A stretch of DNA of 30,877 nucleotides, taken from NCBI GenBank assembly GCA_900552105.1, contig URYH01000016.1:1-30877 (forward strand), written 5' to 3'. The notes under the pieces were generated by a model. The model ran no database searches. It was not told the origin of the DNA and saw only the letters and a program-made list of their open reading frames with translations. This document shows positions 15,252 to 24,340 of the stretch, in pieces (positions within the stretch are counted from its first letter, which is position 1; each line of letters begins with the position of its first letter). The stretch comes from an uncultured Eubacteriales bacterium (GTDB lineage: Bacteria > Bacillota > Clostridia > Christensenellales > UBA1242). Position numbers and translations under genes: made by a program.

Positions 15252-16784
15252 ATGCTTTCAAAAGTTATATCATATGGGCTTTCTGGAATTGATGGTTTTG
15301 AAGTGTTTGTTGAAACTGACCTACATAATGGACTTCCTGGAATTGATATTGTTGGACTTGGCGACACATCGGTTAAAGAAGCAAAAGAAAGAGTTAAATC
15401 CGCAATAAAGAACAGTGGTTTCAAATATCCTGAGGACAAGGCAACAATCAATCTTGCTCCCGCTGACCAGAGAAAAGAGGGGTCGAGTTTTGATTTGCCG
15501 ATTGCAGTTGGTCTTCTTCTTGCGAGCAAACAAATTCAAAAAGACAAGGCAAAAGGTTATGTGTTTTTGGGAGAACTTTCGCTTGACGGAAGTTTGCGTA
15601 AGGTTAATGGTGTTTTGCCCATTTTGATTTCAGCAAGAAGTGAAGGATATAAAAAATTTATTATCCCAGAAGCAAATGCAAAAGAAGCAAGTTTTATTTC
15701 TGGAATTGAAGTTTATGCGATGAGCGGTTTGCGTGATGTTGTTGATTTTTTGGACGGAATTGAAATTAGAAGCCCGTTGGAAGTTGCAAACTTTGAACAG
15801 GAGCAGAAAAAGATTGAATATCCTTTGGATTTTGCAAGCGTGAAAGGGCAGTCTAGCGCAAAAAGAGCACTTGAAATCGCAGCAGCAGGTGGACATAATG
15901 TTTTGATGATTGGACCTCCTGGGAGTGGAAAAACATTGCTTGCAAAATGTTTTCCGTCAATTCTTCCCGAAATGTCTTTCGAAGAGGCACTCGAAGTGAC
16001 AAAAATTCACTCGGTTGCAGGGATATTGGACTCAAAACAAGGGCTTGTTTTTTCGCGTCCTTTCCGTTCTCCGCATCACACTGCTTCGACTGTTGCTTTG
16101 ACTGGCGGAAACAAGAATGCAAAGCCTGGCGAAATTAGTCTTGCACACAACGGAGTTTTGTTTTTGGATGAAGCACCAGAATATTCAAGACAAACGCTTG
16201 AAAGCCTTCGTCAGCCGCTTGAAGACGGAGAAATCACAGTGTCGCGAATCAATCAAACCGTTGTTTATCCCGCGTCGTTCACGCTTATTGCAAGCATGAA
16301 TCCATGTCCTTGCGGGAATTATGGAAGCAAAGACAACACTTGTCGTTGCACACCAAGCCAAATTCAAAAATATTTGAACAAACTATCGGGTCCTTTGATG
16401 GATAGAATTGATATGCACATTGAGGTCGACAACATAACCTATGATGAGCTTTCTGACAAGTCAGAGGGCGAACATAGTGCAGACATCAAAAAGCGTGTTG
16501 ATTTTGCAAGAAAAATACAACACGAGAGATTCAAAAATGCTCACAACTTTTGCAATGCAAAAATGAATGTGAAGCAGACAAAAGAATTTTGCAAACTCGA
16601 CTCAGACGGCGAGCAACTTCTCAAAATGGCTTTTGAAAACCTAAAACTCAGTGCTCGCGCTCATGACAGAATTTTGCGTGTGGCAAGAACAATTGCCGAC
16701 CTTGATGGCAAAAAAGATATTGATGTCATGCATCTTGCCGAAGCGATTGGATACAGAAATTTGGATGGGAAATATTGGGTATAA
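15252..16784 (+). CDS. comM: YifB/ComM-family Mg-chelatase-like AAA ATPase
   Basis: This 510-residue protein has an N-terminal Lon-like domain (GLPGIDIVGLGDTSVKEA, INLAPAD) and an AAA+ domain with Walker A GPPGSGKT and Walker B LFLDEAPEYSR. The Mg-chelatase-like NPCPCGNYG and a Cys pair in CRCTP follow. ComM is a helicase that promotes branch migration during integration of transformed DNA in some bacteria. The start is ATG 15252 with GAGG at 15243-15246. dprA begins one base after the stop, and this pairing suits a DNA-uptake role. Whether this organism is transformable is not shown. Confidence 0.92.
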   Translation: MLSKVISYGLSGIDGFEVFVETDLHNGLPGIDIVGLGDTSVKEAKERVKSAIKNSGFKYPEDKATINLAPADQRKEGSSFDLPIAVGLLLASKQIQKDKAKGYVFLGELSLDGSLRKVNGVLPILISARSEGYKKFIIPEANAKEASFISGIEVYAMSGLRDVVDFLDGIEIRSPLEVANFEQEQKKIEYPLDFASVKGQSSAKRALEIAAAGGHNVLMIGPPGSGKTLLAKCFPSILPEMSFEEALEVTKIHSVAGILDSKQGLVFSRPFRSPHHTASTVALTGGNKNAKPGEISLAHNGVLFLDEAPEYSRQTLESLRQPLEDGEITVSRINQTVVYPASFTLIASMNPCPCGNYGSKDNTCRCTPSQIQKYLNKLSGPLMDRIDMHIEVDNITYDELSDKSEGEHSADIKKRVDFARKIQHERFKNAHNFCNAKMNVKQTKEFCKLDSDGEQLLKMAFENLKLSARAHDRILRVARTIADLDGKKDIDVMHLAEAIGYRNLDGKYWV

Positions 16785-16785
16785 A

Positions 16786-17874
16786 ATGAACAAAGCAGAA
16801 AAAACATATTTGTGGTTTACTTCTTTTGTTTTTCTACACTATGAAAGGGTGCAGAAACTCATTGAGTTGTTTGGTGATGTCGAAGATATTTTTGACAAAC
16901 TTGAAACAAAGGCAGAACTTGTGCAGGAAATTGTTGGCGGTGTGCAGAATTACAACAAAATGCTTTTTGCACGCGATGAAAATTTCTTGCAATCATACAT
17001 TAATAATCTCAAAAACATGAACATTGAGGTTGTGACACAGGCATCAGCAAATTATCCAAAAAAATTGCTTCAAGTTGAATGTCCGCCTTTCATTTTGTTT
17101 TGCAAAGGCAATCTCAAACTTCTTGAAGCAAATAATGGACTCGCTGTTGTTGGAACAAGAAGGCCAACATTTTATGGACGAGATATAACAGAAAAATTTT
17201 GTAAAGTGCTTTGCAAAAATGGTTTTTTGTTGGTTAGCGGAATGGCGGACGGAATTGATTCAATTGCGCATCGAACAGCACTTGAAAACAATGAACCAAC
17301 AATTGCAGTTTTGGGAGGGGGATTTAATCACATCTATCCGGCTTCCAACCTTGAACTTTCAAAGAAGATTGAAGAAAACGGGTTGCTTGTTAGTGAGTAT
17401 CCACCAAGCCACAACGCCAAGAACTATGATTTTATCAAGCGCAATCGTATTATCGCAGGATTAAGCAAATGTGTTCTCATTCCAGAGGCAGGCAAGACAA
17501 GCGGAGCACTTCACACAAAGAACTATGCGTTGGAAACGGGTCGTGAAGTTTTTGCAATTCCAGGCAACGTCAACTCGCCAATGAGTGAGGGAACAAACAA
17601 CATGATAAAAACTCAACATGTCGCGTGTGCAACCGACCCACAAGATATTTTGGATTATTACGAAATTGCTCAAAACCCAATCAAAATGCCGAAAGCACCA
17701 CAACTTTCACTTGATCAAATGCTTATTCGTGGAATGCTTGAAGATGGTGAAACTGATTTTGAAACTTTGCAAGAAAAAACAAACCTTGACACAAAAACTC
17801 TAAATAGTTGTTTGACATCAATGCAAATTAGTGGGATAATCAAAAAGTTGCCGGGAAATAAATTCTCGCTCTAA
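16786..17874 (+). CDS. dprA: DNA-processing protein DprA
   Basis: This 362-residue protein binds incoming single-stranded DNA and loads RecA. The Rossmann core is clear: VVGTRRPTFYGR, LLVSGMADGIDSIAHRTAL, AVLGGGFNHIYPASN, LVSEYPPSHNA, FIKRNRIIAGLS and TSGALHTKNYALETGREVFA. An N-terminal helical SAM-like region and a C-terminal winged helix (about 305-362) are present. ATG 16786 follows the comM stop directly and has only a weak ribosome-binding site, which implies coupling to comM. Confidence 0.95.
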   Translation: MNKAEKTYLWFTSFVFLHYERVQKLIELFGDVEDIFDKLETKAELVQEIVGGVQNYNKMLFARDENFLQSYINNLKNMNIEVVTQASANYPKKLLQVECPPFILFCKGNLKLLEANNGLAVVGTRRPTFYGRDITEKFCKVLCKNGFLLVSGMADGIDSIAHRTALENNEPTIAVLGGGFNHIYPASNLELSKKIEENGLLVSEYPPSHNAKNYDFIKRNRIIAGLSKCVLIPEAGKTSGALHTKNYALETGREVFAIPGNVNSPMSEGTNNMIKTQHVACATDPQDILDYYEIAQNPIKMPKAPQLSLDQMLIRGMLEDGETDFETLQEKTNLDTKTLNSCLTSMQISGIIKKLPGNKFSL

Positions 17875-17887
17875 ATGAGAGGTATGA

Positions 17888-19963
17888 ATGAAATTAGTTG
17901 TCATTGAAGGACCAGGAAAAAGAGATACATTAAAAAAATATTTGGGCAGTGGCTATGATGTTGTTGCAACCAAAGGACATATAAGAGATTTGCCAGCAAA
18001 AGAAATGGCAATTGACTTTAATAATAATTTTGAACCAAAATATGAAGTTATGCCTGACAAAAAAGATGTCATTAATGAACTTCAAACAAAAGCAAAAAAA
18101 GCAGATTGTGTTTTGCTCGCAACCGACCCAGACCGCGAAGGAGAAGCAATTTCATGGCATATCGCCAACATTTTGGGACTTGACCCAAATTCAAAATGCA
18201 GGATTGAGTTCAACGAAATTTCGGAGGACGTTGTTAAAAATGCAGTTGACCACCCAAGAGCAATCAATATGCAACTTGTTGACGCACAGCAGGCTCGAAG
18301 GGTTTTGGACAGAATTGTTGGCTACAAAGTTTCTCCAATCATTTGCAAAAAAATCAAACCAAAACTTTCGGCAGGTCGTGTTCAGTCTGTTGCGCTCAAA
18401 CTTGTTGTTGAGAGAGAAAGAGAAATTCAGAACTTTGTTCCAGAAGAATATTGGATTGTGTCGTCAATACTCAACAAAACTGGCGATAAACTCAACTTTA
18501 AGGCAAATCTAACAACGTGTGACAAAAAGAAAATCAAGCCAAAAAACAAGGAAGAGGTTGACCAAATTCTTGCTGACATCAACAATCAAAATTACATTGT
18601 TGAAAGCATCAAGAAAACAACAACAAAATCAAAACCAAATGCACCTTTCACAACAAGCACAATGCAACAAGATGCTTCGAGCAAACTTGGATTTGATACA
18701 TCAAAAACGAGCAAACTCGCACAAGTTTTGTATGAAGGTGTTGAACTCAAAGGCGAAGGCAAAGTTGCACTCATAACCTACATAAGAACAGATTCTGTTC
18801 GTGTGTCGGAAGAAGCAAGCATGAAGGCGAGAGCATTTATTGAAAACAAGTTTGGAAAGGATTACGTTCCATCAAGAATTCCAAAATATGAGTCAAAAAA
18901 GAATGCACAAGACGCCCACGAAGCAATCAGACCAATCAACATCAATCGCACGCCCGAGGCGGTCAAAGATTCATTGACACCTGATGCATATAAACTATAT
19001 AAGCTCATTTATGACAGATTTTTGGCATCTCAAATGGCAGAAGCGGTTTATCATAATGTGATTGTTGACATCAATTGTTCAAAATATGGATTTAAAGCGA
19101 CAGGAAAAACCGTTGCATTTGCTGGATTTACTGCTTGCTACAAAGCAACATCAGTCGAAGATGAAAAAGAAGAATTTTCAAAAATTCCTCCACTTGTTGA
19201 AGGTGACAAACTTGACCTCAAAGAAGTCAAAACCGAGCAAAAGTTCACAAAACCGCCTCAACGCTATAATGATGGAACACTTGTTAAAGCAATGGAAGAA
19301 AAGGGTATTGGTCGTCCCGCAACATATGCACCAACCATTGCAATTTTGGTTAGCCGTGAATATGTCAAAAGAGAAGGCAAATTCTTTGTTCCAACAGAAC
19401 TTGGGTGTTGTGTGACTGACTATCTTGAAAAGAATTTCAAACCAATCATGAATATTGCTTTTACTGCACGCATGGAAAATCAACTCGACAACATTGCGGA
19501 AGGAACAGAAAAATGGCAAGACCTCATTGAAACATTTTGGAACTTTTTTGCTCCAATTCTCAAAAAAGCCGATGTGACCGCTGTAAAAATTAAAGTTCCA
19601 CCACAAGAAACGGACATTGTTTGCGACAAATGTGGTGCAAAAATGGTTGTCCGAGAAGGTCGATATGGCAAATTTTTGGGCTGCTCAAATTTCCCTAAAT
19701 GCAATAATATGAAAAAACTTGAACCCGAAAAGAAAAACTATTCCAAAGTTGTTGGAGTTTGTCCAAAATGTGGCAAAGATGTTGTGACAAGAAAAAGCAA
19801 ACACGGAAAAATATTCTATGCTTGCTCTGGATATCCAAATTGTGACTTTGTTTCATGGGATCGTCCAACAGGAAAATTATGTCCAAACTGCAAAAGCCAT
19901 TTGGTGTATGCCGCTGGGGACAAAGTGAAATGCTCAAATTCAGAGTGTGACTATGTTGAATAA
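17888..19963 (+). CDS. topA: DNA topoisomerase I (type IA)
   Basis: This 691-residue enzyme relaxes negative supercoils. The Toprim domain has DPDREGEA (Asp80, Asp82, Glu84), and the nucleophile is Tyr298 in ALITYIRTDS. Three C-terminal four-Cys zinc ribbons are seen: CDKCGAK..CSNFPKC, CPKCGKD..CSGYPNC and CPNCKSH..CSNSEC. The N-terminal catalytic strand reads VVIEGPGKRDT where E. coli has VIVESPAKAKT. The essential Glu and Lys are kept, but the intervening Ser-Pro-Ala is Gly-Pro-Gly. GAGAGG (17877-17882) precedes ATG 17888. The last 11 nt overlap trmFO. Confidence 0.96.
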   Translation: MKLVVIEGPGKRDTLKKYLGSGYDVVATKGHIRDLPAKEMAIDFNNNFEPKYEVMPDKKDVINELQTKAKKADCVLLATDPDREGEAISWHIANILGLDPNSKCRIEFNEISEDVVKNAVDHPRAINMQLVDAQQARRVLDRIVGYKVSPIICKKIKPKLSAGRVQSVALKLVVEREREIQNFVPEEYWIVSSILNKTGDKLNFKANLTTCDKKKIKPKNKEEVDQILADINNQNYIVESIKKTTTKSKPNAPFTTSTMQQDASSKLGFDTSKTSKLAQVLYEGVELKGEGKVALITYIRTDSVRVSEEASMKARAFIENKFGKDYVPSRIPKYESKKNAQDAHEAIRPININRTPEAVKDSLTPDAYKLYKLIYDRFLASQMAEAVYHNVIVDINCSKYGFKATGKTVAFAGFTACYKATSVEDEKEEFSKIPPLVEGDKLDLKEVKTEQKFTKPPQRYNDGTLVKAMEEKGIGRPATYAPTIAILVSREYVKREGKFFVPTELGCCVTDYLEKNFKPIMNIAFTARMENQLDNIAEGTEKWQDLIETFWNFFAPILKKADVTAVKIKVPPQETDIVCDKCGAKMVVREGRYGKFLGCSNFPKCNNMKKLEPEKKNYSKVVGVCPKCGKDVVTRKSKHGKIFYACSGYPNCDFVSWDRPTGKLCPNCKSHLVYAAGDKVKCSNSECDYVE

Positions 19964-21275
19964 AGAAATTGTTGTAAATATAATAGGGGCGGGGCTTGCT
20001 GGTTGCGAGGCCAGCCTTTATTTGTCTAAAATGGGAGCAAAAGTCAATCTTTATGACATGAAACCAACTCAAAAAACTCCCGCACATAAAAACGATTGTT
20101 TTGCAGAAATCGTTTGTTCGAATTCGCTAAAAAGCAAATTGCCAACCACGGCAAGCGGAATGCTGAAAGGCGAACTTGAAATCATGGGTTCTCGCCTTCT
20201 TGAAATCGCAAAAGAAAATGCGGTTGATGCGGGTGGAGCACTTGCGGTGGATCGCGAAAAGTTTTCGGAGCAAGTGACAAATCTCATTCTCTCTGATAAA
20301 AACATTAATGTAATTTCAGAGAACGTGACAAATATTGATGTGTCAAAGCCCACAATCATTGCAACTGGGCCATTGACATCAAAAGAACTCATGACCGAAA
20401 TTGAGCGAATTTCTGGCGTCAAATCGTCATTCTTTTTTGATGCAAAAGCACCAATTCTTTCGGCTGACTCGATTGATATGAACTTTGCGTTTTGGGGAAA
20501 TCGCTATGACAAGGGAGAAACGGACGGCGACTACTTGAATTGTCCAATGAACAAAGAAGAATATGAGACATTTTATGATGCACTCATTCATGCTGAAACA
20601 ATCGAACTCAAAGAGTTTGAAAAGAACGGAAAAGTGTTTGAAAGTTGCATGCCTGTTGAAGTTATGGCACGTCGTGGTGCTGATTCTCTTCGATATGGAC
20701 CACTCAAACCTGTTGGACTCAATGACCCACGAACTGGCAAGCGAGCATATGCCGTTTTGCAACTGCGAAAAGAAAATCGAGAGGGCACAATGCTCAACAT
20801 GGTTGGATTTCAAACAAATCTAAAATTTGGTGAACAAAAACGAGTGTTTGGGTTGATTCCAGCACTCAAAAATGCGGAATTTTTGCAGTATGGTGTCATG
20901 CACAGAAACTCATATGTTTTTGCGCCACTTGTTTTGAATGAATATCTTCAAATCAAGAATGCACCCAATGTGTTTGTTGGTGGACAACTTTCAGGCGTTG
21001 AAGGCTATGTTGAAAGTATTGCAAGTGGACTTTTGGCGGCAATTAATATATTCAAATATATTAAAGGTGAAAATTTGCTCAAACTCCCTCAAACCACTTG
21101 CCTTGGAGGGATAATTAATTATATAACTAGTTATGAAGGAAATAATTTTCAACCGATGAATGCAAATTTTGGCGTGATTGCATGCAATCAAAAATTGCCA
21201 AAAGACAAAGCGGAGGCAAGAAAAATTATGTATGACATTTCTATGCAAGAAATGAAACAAATATTTAAGGAGTGA
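19953..21275 (+). CDS. trmFO: Folate/FAD-dependent tRNA (uracil-54-C5)-methyltransferase TrmFO
   Basis: This 440-residue flavoprotein (formerly Gid) makes T54 in tRNA with methylene-tetrahydrofolate. The FAD motif is IIGAGLAGCEAS (10-21). Family motifs include EIVCSNSLKS with the conserved catalytic-region Cys, ALAVDRE, ESCMPVEVMARRG with a second conserved Cys, and GVEGYVESIASGLLAA. ATG 19953 starts inside topA; a GTG at 19947 is also in frame. topA-trmFO is the usual Bacillota order. The xerC (codV) gene that commonly follows is absent, and hslV comes next. Confidence 0.95.
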   Translation: MLNKEIVVNIIGAGLAGCEASLYLSKMGAKVNLYDMKPTQKTPAHKNDCFAEIVCSNSLKSKLPTTASGMLKGELEIMGSRLLEIAKENAVDAGGALAVDREKFSEQVTNLILSDKNINVISENVTNIDVSKPTIIATGPLTSKELMTEIERISGVKSSFFFDAKAPILSADSIDMNFAFWGNRYDKGETDGDYLNCPMNKEEYETFYDALIHAETIELKEFEKNGKVFESCMPVEVMARRGADSLRYGPLKPVGLNDPRTGKRAYAVLQLRKENREGTMLNMVGFQTNLKFGEQKRVFGLIPALKNAEFLQYGVMHRNSYVFAPLVLNEYLQIKNAPNVFVGGQLSGVEGYVESIASGLLAAINIFKYIKGENLLKLPQTTCLGGIINYITSYEGNNFQPMNANFGVIACNQKLPKDKAEARKIMYDISMQEMKQIFKE

Positions 21276-21277
21276 AC

Positions 21278-21814
21278 ATGGAAAATCTTAGAGGAACAAC
21301 AATTTGCGCTGTTATGCGTGACGGAAAAATTGCCATTGCAGGAGATGGGCAAGTGACAATGTCAAATTCAGTTATTTTCAAAAATAACGCAGTCAAAGTG
21401 AGAAAAATCTATAACGACAAGGTCGCGATTGGTTTTGCTGGAAGTGTTGCCGATGCATTTTCGCTTTCAGAGAGATTTGAGGAAATGCTCAACAAATTTT
21501 CAGGAAATCTCATGCGCAGTGCTGTGGAACTTGCTCAACTTTGGAGAAGCGACAAAGTTCTTCGCAAACTTGAAGCAATGATGATTGTTTGTGACAAAGA
21601 AAAAATTTTGATTCTTACTGGAACTGGTGAGGTTATTGAACCACAAGACGGAGTATGTGCAATTGGAAGTGGCGGGAACTATGCGCTTGCCGCAGCAAAA
21701 GCATTGATTGACAACACAAATCTCAGTGCAAAAGAAATTGTTGAAAAGGCGCTTTATATTGCTGGCGAAATTTGTGTTTTCACAAACCACAATATAACAG
21801 TCATTGAGATGTAG
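21278..21814 (+). CDS. hslV: ATP-dependent protease subunit HslV (ClpQ)
   Basis: This 178-residue proteasome-beta-like peptidase assembles as two hexamers and works with HslU. After a short leader MENLRG comes TTICAVMRDGKIAIAGDGQVTM, in which the first Thr (Thr7) is the expected N-terminal nucleophile, so a six-residue propeptide would have to be removed. The E. coli protein needs only Met removal. Conserved AAAKAL and KALYIAGEICVFTNHNI are present. AAGGAG (21267-21272) sets ATG 21278; a GTG at 21272 overlaps that site. Confidence 0.94.
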   Translation: MENLRGTTICAVMRDGKIAIAGDGQVTMSNSVIFKNNAVKVRKIYNDKVAIGFAGSVADAFSLSERFEEMLNKFSGNLMRSAVELAQLWRSDKVLRKLEAMMIVCDKEKILILTGTGEVIEPQDGVCAIGSGGNYALAAAKALIDNTNLSAKEIVEKALYIAGEICVFTNHNITVIEM

Positions 21815-21823
21815 GAGGGAACT

Positions 21824-23140
21824 ATGGAAATGGAATTATCGCCAAAACAAATCGTTGAGGAACTTGATAAATATATTATTGGTCAGACAAACGCAAAAAA
21901 AGCGGTTGCAATAGCAATCAGAAACCGTTATCGCAGAAGCAAACTTGCCCCAGAACTTCGTGAAGAAATCACGCCAAAAAACATTATCATGAAAGGTCCA
22001 ACTGGTGTTGGAAAAACAGAGATTGCAAGACGACTTGCAAAATTAATAAAAGCACCTTTTATCAAAGTTGAAGCAACAAAATATACCGAAGTCGGTTATG
22101 TTGGTCGTGATGTTGAAAGCATGATCAGAGACCTTGTTGATGTTTCAATCAGAATGGTTAAAGACGAAATGACAGAGCAGGTCAAAGAAAAAGCAAAAGC
22201 TTCTGTTGACAAAACAATAATTGATGCTATTTTCTTTGTTAAAAAATCGACAGCAACAGAAGGTGATTTGACTGCACTCAAAAATGAAATTATTGCTGAT
22301 TACTCAAACGGTAAATATGAAGATTTTGTTATCGAACTTGATGTTGAGGAATCTCCAAAACCAATGGGACTAATGGATGGAGCAATTGCTGAAATCAACA
22401 TTGGCGGAATGTTTGAAGGAATATTTCCAAAGCGCAAGAGAAGAAAAAAGATGAGCGTTAAAAACGCAAGAAAAACACTTATTGAAATTGAATGTGACAA
22501 ACTCATTGACAACGACAAAGTCAATGCAGAAGCAATCAGACGCGCGGAAGAAAGTGGCATAATTTTTATTGACGAAATGGACAAAATTTTGGACAAGGGT
22601 CAATCAAATGGACCAAATGTTTCTCGTGAAGGTGTTCAACGTGACATTCTTCCAATTGTCGAAGGCTGCACAGTTAACACAAAATATGGCACAATAAAAA
22701 CAGATTATATACTATTTATTGCGGCAGGTGCTTTCCATGTGTCAAAAATGGAAGACATGATACCCGAACTTCAAGGTCGTTTTCCAATCAAAGTTGAACT
22801 TGACAATTTGACAAAGGACGATTTCATCAAAATTTTGACCTTGCCAAAAAATGCAATCACTTTGCAATATAAAGAGTTGCTCAAAGTTGATAACATCGAC
22901 ATCAATTTCACCAATGACGCACTGACTGAAATTGCTGAAATCAGCGAACAAGAAAATGAAACAAGTGAAAATATTGGTGCAAGACGTCTTCATGCTGTTA
23001 TGGAAAAAGTTTTGGAAGATGTTTCATACAACGCAAATGGACTTCATCCAATGCTTGAAGTTGTTATTGACAAAAACTTTGTTCAAAACACATTGAAAGA
23101 CGCAAAGAAAAAATTTGACCTCAAAAAATATGTTTTGTAG
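21824..23140 (+). CDS. hslU: HslU (ClpY) AAA+ unfoldase
   Basis: This 438-residue ATPase unfolds substrates for HslV. Walker A is GPTGVGKTE (58-66), the pore-type motif is EVGYVGRDVESMIRDL and Walker B is GIIFIDEMDKI. The I domain lies between them and carries a basic KRKRRKKMS stretch. Sensor-2 GARRLHAVMEK is present. The C-terminus DLKKYVL matches the tail that docks into HslV. AGGAGGG overlaps the hslV stop, and spacing is 9 nt. codY, which follows clpY in Bacillus, is missing. Confidence 0.96.
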   Translation: MEMELSPKQIVEELDKYIIGQTNAKKAVAIAIRNRYRRSKLAPELREEITPKNIIMKGPTGVGKTEIARRLAKLIKAPFIKVEATKYTEVGYVGRDVESMIRDLVDVSIRMVKDEMTEQVKEKAKASVDKTIIDAIFFVKKSTATEGDLTALKNEIIADYSNGKYEDFVIELDVEESPKPMGLMDGAIAEINIGGMFEGIFPKRKRRKKMSVKNARKTLIEIECDKLIDNDKVNAEAIRRAEESGIIFIDEMDKILDKGQSNGPNVSREGVQRDILPIVEGCTVNTKYGTIKTDYILFIAAGAFHVSKMEDMIPELQGRFPIKVELDNLTKDDFIKILTLPKNAITLQYKELLKVDNIDINFTNDALTEIAEISEQENETSENIGARRLHAVMEKVLEDVSYNANGLHPMLEVVIDKNFVQNTLKDAKKKFDLKKYVL

Positions 23141-23147
23141 GAGAAAT

Positions 23148-23828
23148 ATGCAAAATCAAAGAACAGAAATTTTAATCGGCGAAAACGGTGTCAAAACTTT
23201 ATCTCAAAAATCAGTTTTGGTTGTTGGAGTTGGTGGAGTTGGCGGATATGTTTGCGAAATGCTCGCAAGATGCGGGGTCGGAAGGCTCACACTTGTTGAT
23301 TTTGACAAGGTTGACATAACCAATATAAATCGTCAAATTGTTGCGCTTCATTCCACAGTTGGGCAAAACAAAGTTGAAGCTATCAAAACTAGAATACACG
23401 ACATAAATCCAAACATTGAGGTCACTGCAATTTGTCAAAAAATTTCGAGCGAAAATATTGAGAAAATTCTTTCGAAAAAATTTGATTTTGTGGTTGATGC
23501 AATTGATGATGTTGAAAACAAAATTTTGCTGATAAAAACTTGTCAGGATAAAGGCTTGAGGCTTGTTTGTGCGTTGGGTAGCGGAAATCGTTTTGCAATT
23601 CCAAAATTTGAAGTTGTTGATATTTCAAAAACCGAAAACGATGGCCTTGCAAAAAAAATTCGGTTGGGACTGAGGCGTCTTGGAATAAATCACCAAACTG
23701 TTGTATATTCAAAACAAGACAGAGTTAAAACTGACACGACAACAATCGGCAGCATATCATATTTTCCCGCAATGTGTGGGTGTGTGATTGCAGGATTTGT
23801 AATTAATTCTTTGTTGGAGGAAAAATGA
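23148..23828 (+). CDS. tcdA: tRNA threonylcarbamoyladenosine dehydratase (TcdA/CsdL, ThiF-E1 family)
   Basis: This 226-residue E1-like protein is expected to convert t6A37 to cyclic t6A with ATP. The nucleotide motif VGVGGVGGYVCEML (26-39) is followed by LVDFDKVDITNINRQI and DFVVDAIDDVENK. The TcdA-specific run is GSGNRF, then VVDISKTENDGLAKKIRLGL. The start is ATG 23148 with TAGGAG over the hslU stop. It overlaps the next gene by 4 nt (ATGA). TcdA can take electrons or sulfur partners such as CsdA in E. coli; here a class I cysteine desulfurase lies about 0.9 kb downstream. Confidence 0.9.
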   Translation: MQNQRTEILIGENGVKTLSQKSVLVVGVGGVGGYVCEMLARCGVGRLTLVDFDKVDITNINRQIVALHSTVGQNKVEAIKTRIHDINPNIEVTAICQKISSENIEKILSKKFDFVVDAIDDVENKILLIKTCQDKGLRLVCALGSGNRFAIPKFEVVDISKTENDGLAKKIRLGLRRLGINHQTVVYSKQDRVKTDTTTIGSISYFPAMCGCVIAGFVINSLLEEK

Positions 23829-24340
23829 AGACACAAAATTTGAGTTGCGAAGCAAAAGTTGAAATCATATCAAAAAGTAACGCAATTTTGCTTGTTGACA
23901 AAAAAGATGTCACGGACGAATCAATTGAATTTAAGTATAACGATAATGTTGCAACACTCGTTGCAAAAAATACAGCAAATGCAAAAATGGGAGATATTGT
24001 AAAACTCAATATCCAAAAGAAAAGCCTTGATTTATTTATCAAAATAATGTATTTTGCACCACTTGTATTTTTGCTTGCAGGCTTTTTGTTTGCGCTAAAA
24101 TTTTCGTCAGTCATCTATCAACTTGTTTTTGCCGCAAGTTTATTTCTTGTTGGAACATTGATTTCTCTCATTGTGATTGGCATTCTTGGAGCGATTAACA
24201 AACCAAAATTTGAGGTTGTTGAAGTGATAAAATCTGCTCAAATTGAGAAAACTGAAAATGTGGAGATGGCAACTGAGGAAGTTAAAGACGAAAGAGAACA
24301 AGTTGCCGTCGAAGAAAATTTGGAGGTGAATAATGATTAA
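23825..24340 (+). CDS. RseC/MucC-like two-TM membrane protein lacking the Cys cluster
   Basis: This 171-residue protein has an N-terminal beta-type domain with VAKNTANAKMGDIVKLNIQ, the GD-V pattern of RseC/MucC proteins. Two transmembrane helices follow (about 75-95 and 100-125, with YFAPLVFLLAGFLFAL in the first). A charged tail of about 40 residues is rich in Glu. The N-terminal Cys motif usual in RseC is missing; the only Cys is at position 8. RseC-family proteins are tied to SoxR reduction and Rnf/ApbE-type redox systems. It lies between tcdA (4 nt overlap) and trxA (8 nt overlap), so a redox role is plausible but inferred. NfeD-like OB-fold membrane proteins are an alternative. Confidence 0.6.
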   Translation: MKTQNLSCEAKVEIISKSNAILLVDKKDVTDESIEFKYNDNVATLVAKNTANAKMGDIVKLNIQKKSLDLFIKIMYFAPLVFLLAGFLFALKFSSVIYQLVFAASLFLVGTLISLIVIGILGAINKPKFEVVEVIKSAQIEKTENVEMATEEVKDEREQVAVEENLEVNND

